This document shows positions 1 through 7,394 of a DNA stretch of 53,309 nucleotides, in pieces. The number at the start of each line of letters is the position of its first letter. Position 1 is the stretch's first letter. Both the position numbers and the translations under genes were made by a program. Source of the DNA: an uncultured Lachnospiraceae bacterium (GTDB lineage: Bacteria; Bacillota; Clostridia; Lachnospirales; Lachnospiraceae). The stretch spans positions 78,243-131,551 of the forward strand of contig CANQSB010000007.1 of assembly GCA_947626435.1 (NCBI GenBank), read 5' to 3'. The notes beneath the pieces are model-generated. The model worked only from the letters and a program-made list of their open reading frames with translations. It was not told where the DNA came from and made no database searches.

Positions 1-599
1 TTCGCCAACAGATTTTCGTTGTTCCATAACTTCAATAATCGGTTTCTTTCCTGTTCCTGCTTGACAATCTTTTCATTTAAGATTTCTTGCTGCTGCTTTT
101 TTATCTGCGCCCTCTTTTCCAAATATTCCTCCAAAAGTTCTTTTTGTTCCTTTTTTTCGCTCCCATTTGTCTTTTTATAAAAACTGTCCCGAGAACGAGC
201 GGAAAATTCTGAGTCATTATTGACAGACCAAGCATCCGCTCTATAATCTTTAAGAGTAGCTCCTACCGTAATCAGCAAAGAACAATCCGGCGCAGGAGCA
301 ACCGAGGCGCTCAGATCTCGCTTAATCACAGACATTACTTTTTCTCGATATTCCGGATTGTCCTTCATATTCTGAAATGCTTGCTCTGATATATTGATAG
401 CTACATTTGCTATCGTTCTATCAACTTCCAGTTTTTCCAAATCTGCATAAAATTCCTTTTTAAAAACTGCCATTTCTTCCGCTTCTGATAACTCTTTTGA
501 ATAAGCTGTTTTCTCTGCCCCATTTGGCATTTCCGCTGTTTCCTTTTTATCGACATATCCTGTCGGATAATAGTCTGCTGATATTCCATTGACAGCCAT
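1..599 (-). CDS. Hypothetical protein, paralogue of the 1719-2306 protein (3' end outside window)
   Basis: About 199 codons are open from an ATG at 599 to the window edge with no stop, so the C-terminus lies outside. A GGAGG sits 8 bases upstream of the ATG. The N-terminus reads MAVNGISADYYPTGYV. Residues around 40-100 resemble the protein at 1719-2306: an ELS-x-AE segment, FKKE, then AF-x3-M-x3-P/S-x-[FY]-[RK]-[DE]-[RK] followed by SVI. The last visible part is a charged, Gln/Lys/Glu-rich likely coiled coil. No catalytic motif, signal peptide or membrane segment is visible. It is the last visible member of the small-protein cluster. I do not recognise a named family, and function is unknown. 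Confidence 0.7.
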   Translation of the reverse strand, partial: MAVNGISADYYPTGYVDKKETAEMPNGAEKTAYSKELSEAEEMAVFKKEFYADLEKLEVDRTIANVAINISEQAFQNMKDNPEYREKVMSVIKRDLSASVAPAPDCSLLITVGATLKDYRADAWSVNNDSEFSARSRDSFYKKTNGSEKKEQKELLEEYLEKRAQIKKQQQEILNEKIVKQEQERNRLLKLWNNENLLA

Positions 600-654
600 T
601 TCTATAAACCTCCGTTTCTTTCTGATCGGTCCCTCTGTCAGTCAGAACCGTTAA

Positions 655-677
655 GCGCTGCCACACTCTGGCAGTGC
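655..677 (-). other. Intercistronic hairpin
   Basis: A 9-bp stem (GCGCTGCCA with TGGCAGTGC, one G-T pair) closes a 5-base loop between the genes at 708-1274 and 1-599. It has no T-run on either side, so it looks more like a processing or stabilising hairpin than a terminator. Confidence 0.4.
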
Positions 678-707
678 TTTCGCTCTCTTATAAAGTCCAA
701 GCCTTTC

Positions 708-1274
708 TCATCTCTGCTCTAAGCAATCCAAAAACTGCTTATATTTTACATAGCCAGCCAGATTCCCGGCATCATATTGCATCTGCATCATATCCCTGAT
801 AATGCCAAGCCAATCTGTTTTATCAAAATAAGAATACCCGCTGTCAGAATTGTAAATTGCATTTGCACCTGTGAAAGCGCCCTGTGCATCAGGGCATTTC
901 CCACTATCCGCCAAATGGCTGGCATAGGCGAACATATCCAGATAATCCGCACTGTTCGGATCAACCTCTGCGACATCCACCATGCGTTCCGCTGTCACAT
1001 TACCCTCTGCATCCCACGCTTTCACTTTATAAACCGGATGTGACGGATCAAAACCTTTCGGCTTGTATACGGTCACAGAACCGTTTCGATCTGCACTGGA
1101 GCCAATCGACTGCCCGTCTGCCTCGTTGGAAATGTGCAGCGCAAACGAAGTGTTTTGCGTTGCTGCGGTCTTGCCCATGTTTCCCACAAAGCTTGCGCCC
1201 GCTATATTTGCCTTATTTTTTACATTTGTATATTTTGTCTCATAATATCCTGTTGATATTCCATTGATACCCAT
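708..1274 (-). CDS. Hypothetical protein sharing its N-terminus with the 1-599 protein
   Basis: 188 residues from the ATG at 1274, which has GGAGG 8 bases upstream. The open frame extends further upstream, but that extension lacks a ribosome binding site. The initiation region and first codons are almost the same as those of the gene at 599 (MGINGIS versus MAVNGIS), which points to duplication. The middle contains Gly/Ser-rich sequence and a segment resembling an extracellular or beta-rich protein (KVKAWDAEGNVTAERMVDV). The C-terminus is helical with FDKTDWLGIIRDMMQMQ. There are no obvious signal peptide or membrane segments. Function is unknown; it probably belongs to the transcript starting near 2389. 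Confidence 0.7.
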   Translation of the reverse strand: MGINGISTGYYETKYTNVKNKANIAGASFVGNMGKTAATQNTSFALHISNEADGQSIGSSADRNGSVTVYKPKGFDPSHPVYKVKAWDAEGNVTAERMVDVAEVDPNSADYLDMFAYASHLADSGKCPDAQGAFTGANAIYNSDSGYSYFDKTDWLGIIRDMMQMQYDAGNLAGYVKYKQFLDCLEQR

Positions 1275-1294
1275 TTTTATAAACCTCCGTTTTT

Positions 1295-1513
1295 TCAAAT
1301 ATTTTCTATCGCACTGCTGCTGTATGTGCTGATTGCACTCTCATAAGCCGCTGTCGCCGCTGACATTTGCGGCTGACTGATGAAATGATAATTTGCACCG
1401 TAAGCCTCCAAATTTATCTTTTCTTATAAGAACGAACTTTCATATTTATTTTGATAATACTCTTTATTCAGCCGTGCCTGTTTCTCACTGCGCTCTAAAG
1501 CGCTTTCCTCCAT
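1295..1513 (-). pseudogene. Small ORF interrupted by an in-frame TAA
   Basis: Starting 3 bases after the stop of the 50-residue gene, an ATG at 1513 opens MEESALERSEKQARLNKEYY and meets TAA at 1424-1426. The same frame then stays open for 42 more codons, ending at TGA (1295-1297) with a Ser/Ala-rich tail (QPQMSAATAAYESAIS). The whole would be about 72 residues with one stop. It could be a nonsense-disrupted gene, or a real 29-residue peptide followed by chance open sequence. Codon use in the downstream part looks protein-like. The internal ribosome binding site is weak. Confidence 0.4.
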
Positions 1514-1516
1514 TAT

Positions 1517-1669
1517 TTACATATACTTGGCTCTCCGCTTTCGTTTTGCCGCCTGTTCCGCCTCAAACTGCCGCATTTCTGCTTCTGTCGGACCAGTAAA
1601 GTTACCACCATGACTTGAAGCTCGAGAACGTGCGATTTCTCCATTTTCACCTAAAACGATTACTGCCAT
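1517..1669 (-). CDS. Short hypothetical protein (50 residues)
   Basis: It starts at the ATG at 1669 (MAVIVLGENGEIARSRASSH), behind AAGGAGG with about 7 bases of spacing, which is better than the upstream start at 1711. A Gly/Ser-rich front half is followed by an acidic helix and a very basic tail (AAKRKRRAKYM). It has no signal sequence or cysteines. It lies between the 195-residue protein and the interrupted ORF with short gaps, so it is probably co-transcribed. Function unknown. The small size and basic tail would fit a nucleic-acid-binding or secreted peptide, but nothing proves either. Confidence 0.55.
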   Translation of the reverse strand: MAVIVLGENGEIARSRASSHGGNFTGPTEAEMRQFEAEQAAKRKRRAKYM

Positions 1670-1718
1670 AGTTTTGTCCTCCTTGATTAAATTTATATAA
1701 TTTATTTGCAAAAATAAA

Positions 1719-2306
1719 TTATATCTGATTCACTACCGTTTTTTCCTCATACAACCTCGCAATGTCCGCTTTATGCTTATACACGCTATTCAAATAACGA
1801 GTCCTTTCATATTTTTCATCTAATAACTCTCGTTGTTCCTGCCGTTTCTGTTGCCGTTTCAACCATATCTCATTCAAATCGTCTTTGTTCTTTGCCTTAC
1901 GCACAAAAAAAGTGTCCTTATGATTGGAATGTGCTTTAAAGGCTATAAATCCTGCATTGTTATCTATATAAGAAAAACCTTTATATCCACTTTCATCAAT
2001 CCATGTTAAACTCACATTCCCCGGCGGCTTTGCTGCAATAGATTCTTTTTGAATAACACTAAGCATCCTATCCTTAAAATCAGAATCTTCCATCATACGT
2101 TTAAATGCTCCATCTGTTATTTGAATGGATATGTTCATACTTTTATTCCAAGGAAATGAGTTTATTTCACCCCATATTTCTTTTTTGAAATTTTCCAACT
2201 TTTCCGCATCTGACAATTCCTTTACTTCCATTGTTGATTCAACCTGCGAAGTAGTTTTTTCGTTATTTTTCACATAAGTGCTGCTTAAAACTGAACCAAT
2301 TTCCAT
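1719..2306 (-). CDS. Hypothetical protein, first gene of the putative LytTR-controlled cluster
   Basis: 195 residues, with a GGAGGAG ribosome binding site just upstream of the ATG at 2306. The layout is a Ser/Thr-rich N-terminus, a middle domain with AFKRMMEDSDFKDRMLSVIQ, then a beta-rich portion (SLTWIDESGYKGFSYI) and a long charged helix (about 135-185). It is clearly related to the partial protein at 1-599. No signal peptide or membrane helix is visible. The upstream 113 bases hold a pair of direct repeats matching those in front of the regulator operon, so expression is probably under that regulator. I cannot assign a function or a named family with confidence. Confidence 0.7.
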   Translation of the reverse strand: MEIGSVLSSTYVKNNEKTTSQVESTMEVKELSDAEKLENFKKEIWGEINSFPWNKSMNISIQITDGAFKRMMEDSDFKDRMLSVIQKESIAAKPPGNVSLTWIDESGYKGFSYIDNNAGFIAFKAHSNHKDTFFVRKAKNKDDLNEIWLKRQQKRQEQRELLDEKYERTRYLNSVYKHKADIARLYEEKTVVNQI

Positions 2307-2388
2307 TTTGTTCTCCTCCTACTCCTTCTTTTTTATTTTATCTATTCAATTTATCGTCCATTCTTCCTAAAAACTATACCCACCCTTG

Positions 2389-2419
2389 CACCAGATTCCC
2401 ATTTTTGACACCGAATGAC
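2389..2419 (-). promoter_or_regulatory. Putative LytTR regulator binding site (two direct repeats)
   Basis: In minus-strand orientation the repeats are GTCATTCGGTG (2419-2409) and GGAATCTGGTG (2399-2389), 20 bases apart start to start. The second is followed by CAAGGG and, 10 bases after the repeat, TATAGT. The arrangement copies the perfect pair at 4497-4527 (also period 20, also followed by CAA-x-GG). Paired direct repeats about two helical turns apart are typical of AgrA/LytTR regulators. The site starts at the kinase stop codon and faces the gene at 1719-2306. Confidence 0.6.
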
Positions 2420-3693
2420 TATAACATAATTGCCACCCGAAACTCCTTATCGTCACAGTCAAGCGCCATATCACCCTGATACTTCTCCACCACCGCCTTT
2501 ACATTCAGCAGTCCGATCCCATGACCGTCTGTATATTCCTTCCAGACGGTATTATCTTCAATCACTACTTTTTCCAAAACCGGGTTTTTGACACACAAGA
2601 TCAGCTCTCCATCTTCCATTGCCATCTTCAAAAAGATAACGGCTCTCCTTGCCCCGTCCGCAAGCACCCTTCCGCACTCCGCTATGGCGTTGTCCAACAG
2701 ATTGGAGAGCAGAATCACCGTTTCCTCCTCGTCCAGCCGCAGCCCGCCCATGTCACCCACCTGAAAGGTCATTGACACGCCCTGCTCCCTCGCGGCATGA
2801 AACTTCTGGTTCAGGACGGCGTCCACCACAGGATGGTTCGTGCTGACCGACGCCATCTCCGCCGATATGCTCTCCGTCAGCCGCTCCGCCAGAGCAGCGG
2901 CGGTCTGCGCATCGCCTTTTTTCAGCAGCGCCTGCATCGTCCTGATCTGGTTATTATAATCGTGCATCTTCCTCCCCTGCCGCTCATAGAGCGCCTGCAT
3001 ATCCCGGTAATGGGCAAGCTGGCTCTCTTTCTTCTGCCCAGCCAGCACACTTTCCCACAGCAGATCCTCTTTTTCAAGGATTCCCTGCAGAAGCTCTATG
3101 ACAAAGATATTGATAAAAATCAGCCCCGCCGACAGAAAGAGGTATACCGTCTGCACCTTTTCCTCCACACTGCCGCAGAAGAACATAAGCAGCATGGCTC
3201 CCACCGTAATCAGTGGGATCATTGAAAATTCCAGCCACTCCTTACGGGAAAGCTCCCCGTAATTGTTCCGCCCTTTCCATATTTTCCGCACGATAAAAAC
3301 CACACAGAGCCTTGCCATTTTTGAGGGCAGGAGAAAAAAAGTAAGCTCATCGCTTTCGGAACCAAGCGTTTTTTCCATTTGCAGCATAAAAAAATCAGCC
3401 AGAAGCAGCAGCGAATAATTCAGCGCTGAAAAGAAGACGCACTGTTTCCATTCCGCTTCATAAAACAGCGCACAGAATGCCGTCAGGAGCAAAACGAACA
3501 GCAGCGCTTTCATTCCCATCAGAACAGGATTCCTCACAAGATACGCCAAAACAAAACCAGAAGCAAACAGAATAACATATCTGCATTTGCCCAGCCGCCC
3601 CCTGTCCTTTTTCTTCAGAAAAGTGTCTAAAAAATAGAAATGCCCCCATGTTTCGATCGCTATGATACAGGATGAAAGTATCCACCATGCCAT
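2419..3693 (-). CDS. Sensor histidine kinase, GHKL family (AgrC-like)
   Basis: About 424 residues from the ATG at 3693 (GGAG 5 bases upstream); a GTG at 3699 overlapping the regulator stop is possible. The first about 210 residues form around six membrane helices. A cytoplasmic part follows with the short H-box HDYNNQ (His near 245), N-box NLLDNAIAE (about 335) and G-box GHGIGLLNV (about 395). This is the peptide-sensing AgrC/BlpH class that hands phosphate to LytTR regulators. It is coupled directly to the regulator gene upstream. No agrB or agrD homologue is nearby, so the signal is unknown. Confidence 0.9.
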   Translation of the reverse strand: MAWWILSSCIIAIETWGHFYFLDTFLKKKDRGRLGKCRYVILFASGFVLAYLVRNPVLMGMKALLFVLLLTAFCALFYEAEWKQCVFFSALNYSLLLLADFFMLQMEKTLGSESDELTFFLLPSKMARLCVVFIVRKIWKGRNNYGELSRKEWLEFSMIPLITVGAMLLMFFCGSVEEKVQTVYLFLSAGLIFINIFVIELLQGILEKEDLLWESVLAGQKKESQLAHYRDMQALYERQGRKMHDYNNQIRTMQALLKKGDAQTAAALAERLTESISAEMASVSTNHPVVDAVLNQKFHAAREQGVSMTFQVGDMGGLRLDEEETVILLSNLLDNAIAECGRVLADGARRAVIFLKMAMEDGELILCVKNPVLEKVVIEDNTVWKEYTDGHGIGLLNVKAVVEKYQGDMALDCDDKEFRVAIML

Positions 3694-3695
3694 GA

Positions 3696-4403
3696 TCACT
3701 CCGCCCCCTTAAACAATATATACCGCCGTTTTACTTCCGCATATCTGGACTTCGGCACCGATATTTCTTTCCCTGTGGTCAGTGTCATCACATAACTGCT
3801 GATCTTTTTGATATAGCGCATATTGACCAAAAAACTCATATGTATCCTCACAAAACCATACTCCCGCAGCTCCTTTTCGATCTCGTCCAACTTTTTGTAA
3901 ATCTGGAAGTTCCCGTTTTTGGTATAAAATATGTTCTTGTGCCTTGCCGTTTCAATGTAAATAATGTCGCTGACCTTCAGCCGGATATTCCCCTCCACAA
4001 AGGAAAAATCCATGACCTGCGCGTCCAGTCCCAGCTTTCTGAGCAAAGTATCCATGCACTCAGTAATGGAAGCCTCCAAATCATCCTTTACCAAGAAGCG
4101 GCTTGCCTCCACCTTGTACCCCTCCAGTGCATAACCGATATACGCCGTCACAAGCACAATACTGATTTTCGGGTGCAGGCTCTTAATCTGCGCCGCCGCA
4201 TCCAGCCCGTCTGTACCCTCCATATTGATGTCCAGAAATAAAATGCTGCCATCCTGCAATTTATCCATATTCTTTAGCAGCGCTACCCCACTGTCATATT
4301 CTGTCATGTCAAAGGTCAGCCCTTTTTTCTTTTCATAATCCCGCAACAGCCGGATCAGATTTTCCCTGTCCGTTCCGCTATCGTCACATACAATGATTTC
4401 CAT
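3696..4403 (-). CDS. LytTR-type response regulator (AgrA/LytR-like)
   Basis: 235 residues. The receiver domain (1-120) has the acidic pair at D7-D8, phospho-acceptor D58 in ILFLDINM, and the conserved VTAY and K (FLVKDD) positions. Residues 130-235 are a LytTR DNA-binding domain (IYIETARHKNIFYTKNG ... VRIHMSFLVNMRYIKKI). It is the partner of the kinase whose gene follows with overlapping or adjacent ends. LytTR proteins bind pairs of direct repeats; such a pair lies 94 bases upstream of this start and another in front of the 1719-2306 gene, suggesting autoregulation plus control of the small-protein cluster. Confidence 0.92.
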   Translation of the reverse strand: MEIIVCDDSGTDRENLIRLLRDYEKKKGLTFDMTEYDSGVALLKNMDKLQDGSILFLDINMEGTDGLDAAAQIKSLHPKISIVLVTAYIGYALEGYKVEASRFLVKDDLEASITECMDTLLRKLGLDAQVMDFSFVEGNIRLKVSDIIYIETARHKNIFYTKNGNFQIYKKLDEIEKELREYGFVRIHMSFLVNMRYIKKISSYVMTLTTGKEISVPKSRYAEVKRRYILFKGAE

Positions 4404-4496
4404 ATTCCATCCTCACTTGTACTGCCATACTTTAATGTTTGTAAAATACCCAACATTATTATCGGCTGTTTTTCATTTGCTGCACTATGTCCATTG

Positions 4497-4527
4497 CACC
4501 AAATGACTATTTTCGTCACCAAATGAC
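4497..4527 (-). promoter_or_regulatory. Putative LytTR operator, perfect direct repeat
   Basis: In minus-strand orientation GTCATTTGGTG occurs twice (4527-4517 and 4507-4497), separated by 9 bases, giving a 20-base period. It sits upstream of the regulator/kinase pair. The match in spacing, sequence and following bases to the site at 2389-2419 argues that both are bound by the same regulator. Confidence 0.65.
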
Positions 4528-4579
4528 CACATTTCCCCATTACCCCTACATCTCACAAACACCCACAGCCAGCCATTAG

Positions 4580-4810
4580 AAACCGCTTGGCTATATCAGT
4601 CAGGCATACCCAGACGACAAATGGGGATTTTCTTATACAATGATAGAACACCAGAGGTTGATTTGCCACGGAAGGCAAATCAAGGCGCACGGAGCCATGG
4701 ATGGCGACTTGCGCCGACCTCGTCCGCCTTAGAACACCTAAATTTCATTGTATTAGAAAATCCCCATTTGTCGTCTCAGCGTATGCAGGACTGATATAGC
4801 CAAGCGGTTT
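4580..4810. repeat. MITE-like inverted-repeat element with internal hairpins
   Basis: Arms of 64 bases (4580-4643) and 66 bases (4745-4810) are inverted copies with only a few mismatches and a 2-base gap. The 101-base centre has two hairpins: 4658-4683, a perfect 10-bp stem with hexaloop ACGGAA, and 4684-4715, GGCGCA/TGCGCC enclosing GCC-ATGGAT-GGC. TAGAACACC occurs near both inner ends of the centre. No ORF is inside. The element fills most of the 456-base gap between tyrS and the regulator. It could be a non-autonomous mobile element or a structured RNA or terminator. Confidence 0.7.
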
Positions 4811-4859
4811 CGCCCCCAGGGCTATCACCACCAAACACTCTCGCCCCTACAATCCACCT

Positions 4860-6080
4860 CTAAATCTCCACCCTCATAAAACTCTTCTTCCCTTTCTTAA
4901 CAATAAACTCACCCTCAAACGCACTCCTCCCAAACACAGCCTTCACATCCGTAACCTTCTCCCCATTCACAGACACTCCGCCCTGCTCCACAGCGCGCCT
5001 AGCCTCAGACTTGGAAGCCGTCATCCCAGCCTTAACCATAATCGACAGAATATCAATATTCCCATCCGCAAAATCATCATCCGAAAGCACAGTCCTAGGC
5101 ATATTCTCACTGTTACCGCCCCCCGCAAACAGCGCAGCAGCAGCAGCCTTAGCCTTGTCAGCTTCCTCCGCGCCATGCACAAGCTTAGTCAGCTCATACG
5201 CCAAAATCTCCTTCGCCTTGTTGAGCTCACTGCCCTGCCAGCTCTCCATCGCCTCAATCTCCTCAAGCGGCAGGAAAGTAAGCATCTTCAGGCACTTTAT
5301 GACATCGGCGTCAGCTACATTCCTCCAGTACTGGAAAAACTCATATGGAGAAGTCTTCCCAGCATCAAGCCATACCGCGCCTGACTCAGTCTTGCCCATC
5401 TTTTTACCCTCAGAGTTAAGCAGCAGATTGATTGTCATAGCATATGCATCTTTTCCAAGCTTGCGGCGGATAAGTTCAGTACCACCAAGCATATTGCTCC
5501 ACTGGTCGTCGCCGCCAAACTGCATGTTACAACCGTATCTCTTAAATAGCTCCATAAAGTCATAGCTCTGCATAATCATGTAGTTGAACTCCAAAAAGCT
5601 AAGCCCCCTCTCCATTCTCTGCTTGTAGCACTCCGCCGTCAGCATTCTGTTCACGCTGAAATGCGGTCCCACCTCGCGCAGAAGGTCAATATAGTTCAAA
5701 TTCAAAAGCCAGTCGCCATTATTTACCATTATCGCCTTGTCCTCGCCAAACTCAATAAAACGGCTCATCTGCATTTTAAAGCACTCAATATTGTGGTTGA
5801 TGTCCTCTTTCGTAAGCATTTTCCTCATATCAGTTTTTCCCGACGGGTCGCCTATCATGCCAGTACCACCTCCAAGCAGCGCTATAGGCTTGTTGCCTCC
5901 CATCTGCAGGCGCTTCATCAAGCACAGCGCCATAAAATGCCCTACATGCAGACTGTCCGCCGTCGGATCAAAGCCGATATAAAATACCGCCTTCCCCGCA
6001 TTAATGAGCTCCCTGATTTCCTTTTCGTCCGTCACCTGGGCTATAAGCCCCCTTGCGACAAGTTCGTCATACAATTCCAT
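4860..6080 (-). CDS. tyrS: Tyrosyl-tRNA synthetase
   Basis: 406 residues from the ATG at 6080 (AAAGGAG 7 bases upstream), preferred over the ATG at 6098. It charges tRNA-Tyr in the cytosol. Class I signatures: HIGH as HVGH in [14 protein letters not shown] (about 40-55), YMIMQSYDF and GGDDQWSNM for tyrosine binding, KMSKS as KMGKT (about 232), and a C-terminal S4 RNA-binding domain (about 340-406). Length fits the bacterial TyrS family. The gene stands alone behind its own consensus promoter and T-box leader, so it should be induced when tRNA-Tyr is uncharged. Confidence 0.97.
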   Translation of the reverse strand: MELYDELVARGLIAQVTDEKEIRELINAGKAVFYIGFDPTADSLHVGHFMALCLMKRLQMGGNKPIALLGGGTGMIGDPSGKTDMRKMLTKEDINHNIECFKMQMSRFIEFGEDKAIMVNNGDWLLNLNYIDLLREVGPHFSVNRMLTAECYKQRMERGLSFLEFNYMIMQSYDFMELFKRYGCNMQFGGDDQWSNMLGGTELIRRKLGKDAYAMTINLLLNSEGKKMGKTESGAVWLDAGKTSPYEFFQYWRNVADADVIKCLKMLTFLPLEEIEAMESWQGSELNKAKEILAYELTKLVHGAEEADKAKAAAAALFAGGGNSENMPRTVLSDDDFADGNIDILSIMVKAGMTASKSEARRAVEQGGVSVNGEKVTDVKAVFGRSAFEGEFIVKKGKKSFMRVEI

Positions 6081-6151
6081 AATTTTTCTCCTTTCCATAC
6101 GTTAAATTGCGGCAGCAATAGAAAACACTCTCTGCGAATTTCCTATCGCCA

Positions 6152-6194
6152 TAAATAAAAAATCCCCGTCCCTTGAATCAATCAAAGGACGAGG
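6152..6194 (-). terminator. T-box regulated terminator of tyrS
   Basis: On the minus strand, CCTCGTCCTTTGA pairs with TCAAGGGACGGGG around a 5-base loop, followed by TTTTTTATTT. The competing antiterminator would use the T-box bases just upstream. Confidence 0.88.
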
Positions 6195-6493
6195 TTAATA
6201 CCGCGTGTTACCACCTTTTTTCGCATACTGCTCACGCAAATATGCCTCATTAAGTACGGGATTAGACGCTTGCGCCAAATCCGATACTCTCCCGATATAA
6301 CGTCCGGGTATACGTCACAGCCTACTCTTATCTCATCATCACATTCAAAAATACAACGAAATAATTTTAGTGTGCGACTCCAAGATGTATTCACCCCTGC
6401 TATCCCCTGCGCCTCTCATCAACCGGCAACTTTCTGTAGGTTCTATGCAAAAGCTACTTATTCCTTTCACAGCCTTTTATCCTTTTCATTTAT
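6152..6493 (-). promoter_or_regulatory. T-box riboswitch leader, tyrosine-specific
   Basis: Minus strand upstream of tyrS. It holds a Stem I region (AGAAAGTTGCCGGTTGATGAG and neighbours), a candidate UAC tyrosine specifier at 6387-6389 in GAATACATC, the T-box sequence GGTGGTAACACGCGG (about 6200-6216), and then a terminator. The TGGT would pair with a tRNA acceptor end having discriminator A. The terminator stem overlaps the end of the T-box domain, as expected for transcription antitermination. The start point is inferred from the promoter at 6500-6528. Confidence 0.9.
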
Positions 6494-6499
6494 AAAGCG

Positions 6500-6528
6500 A
6501 TTATAGCCGTTTATAACCATTTTGTCAA
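6500..6528 (-). promoter_or_regulatory. Sigma-A promoter of tyrS
   Basis: Consensus TTGACA (6528-6523) and TATAAT (6505-6500) with a 17-base spacer, directly upstream of the T-box leader. Confidence 0.9.
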
Positions 6529-6560
6529 ATGTTTTTTTGAAATATGTCAGTTGAAATATA

Positions 6561-7166
6561 TCATACCCGAAGCCACTCCGAAAGCAGCTTCCCAAAATAT
6601 TCATACTCTACAAGCGAATTGGCAGCCTCATCGCTTATGTCATAGTAATATTTGCCGCTTTTGGGCTCGAGGGAAAGACTGTCAAGCGGAAAGCCCACTT
6701 TCCTGATGCGATGCGGCGTACTCGTTATGATAAAACGCTCTCCCCACAGCCTTTCATCCGCGCTCTCGTAAATATGTTCTTTGTCCGCGATAAAGCATAT
6801 GCCATTCATATATCGGGCTGTTATGTCCCCAAAACGCCTTACCAGACCGCCATAATATTCAATCATCTCGTCATCTGTTAAGTATCTGCCGTTTACTGTC
6901 CTCACATGTATACCAGGCTGCAGCTCATCGGGAAGCCCCTCAAGCAAAAGCCCTGAATCGCACGAAAATACCGGCATTTTATAATGCTCATAGTATATAT
7001 GCGCCTTCTGGCGGGCATTTTCCAATACCGTTTTACCGTCTTCAGGAGCAGGCGGTACCTCGCCCTCCATATCCTTTAAACCCACTATATCTATCCCAAT
7101 GGTTTTCAAATAATCACGCATGTGTATGAATTTCGACGGATTACCCGTACCATATAATATTTTCAT
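6561..7166 (-). CDS. RdgB/HAM1-like non-canonical purine NTP pyrophosphatase
   Basis: 201 residues from the ATG at 7166; a GTG at 7175 is too close to GGAGG. Family enzymes hydrolyse XTP, dITP and ITP to monophosphates, cleaning the nucleotide pool. The substrate loop TGNPSKF (residues 6-12), ENARQKA helix and SCDSGLLLEGLP with the conserved acidic residue are present. The usual SHR near the C-terminus is not seen; instead the tail reads DISDEAANSL. It is therefore a divergent member. The tail differences leave room for altered specificity. A conserved leader motif lies about 50 bases upstream. Confidence 0.8.
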   Translation of the reverse strand: MKILYGTGNPSKFIHMRDYLKTIGIDIVGLKDMEGEVPPAPEDGKTVLENARQKAHIYYEHYKMPVFSCDSGLLLEGLPDELQPGIHVRTVNGRYLTDDEMIEYYGGLVRRFGDITARYMNGICFIADKEHIYESADERLWGERFIITSTPHRIRKVGFPLDSLSLEPKSGKYYYDISDEAANSLVEYEYFGKLLSEWLRV

Positions 7167-7217
7167 GAACCGCACATCCTCCTTACCGGCACATTATATA
7201 ATAGGCATTTGCGAAAC

Positions 7218-7258
7218 GCGGCGTCCTTTGCCGCCTTAGAGTCCCTTAATGTTTTGCA
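7218..7258. repeat. Leader motif, copy 1 (upstream of the ITPase-like gene)
   Basis: On the plus strand a 5-bp stem GCGGC-N7-GCCGC is followed by CTTAGAGTCCCTTAATG and TTTTGC. The same arrangement occurs at 19917-19955 with stem GCAGC/GCTGC and the following 25 bases nearly identical. The stem change is compensatory (G-C to A-T). There is no T-run after the stem, so it is not a plain terminator. Function unknown. Confidence 0.55.
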
Positions 7259-7394
7259 CACAATGCACAAACCAATTATTACACATCATTTCTTTACAAT
7301 TTTATTATATAAATCATTTGCAATTTCTACACATACCCATTAAAAATATGCCATGACATTATCTTTGTGCATATTTGTAATTTCTGTTTGTACA

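Noticed and set aside
4355-4540. 61-residue minus-strand frame upstream of the regulator
   Set aside because: Overlaps the operator repeats and the regulator start; no ribosome binding site at a plausible start.
5011-5565. 184-residue plus-strand frame over tyrS
   Set aside because: Shadow of tyrS; no domain or start signals.
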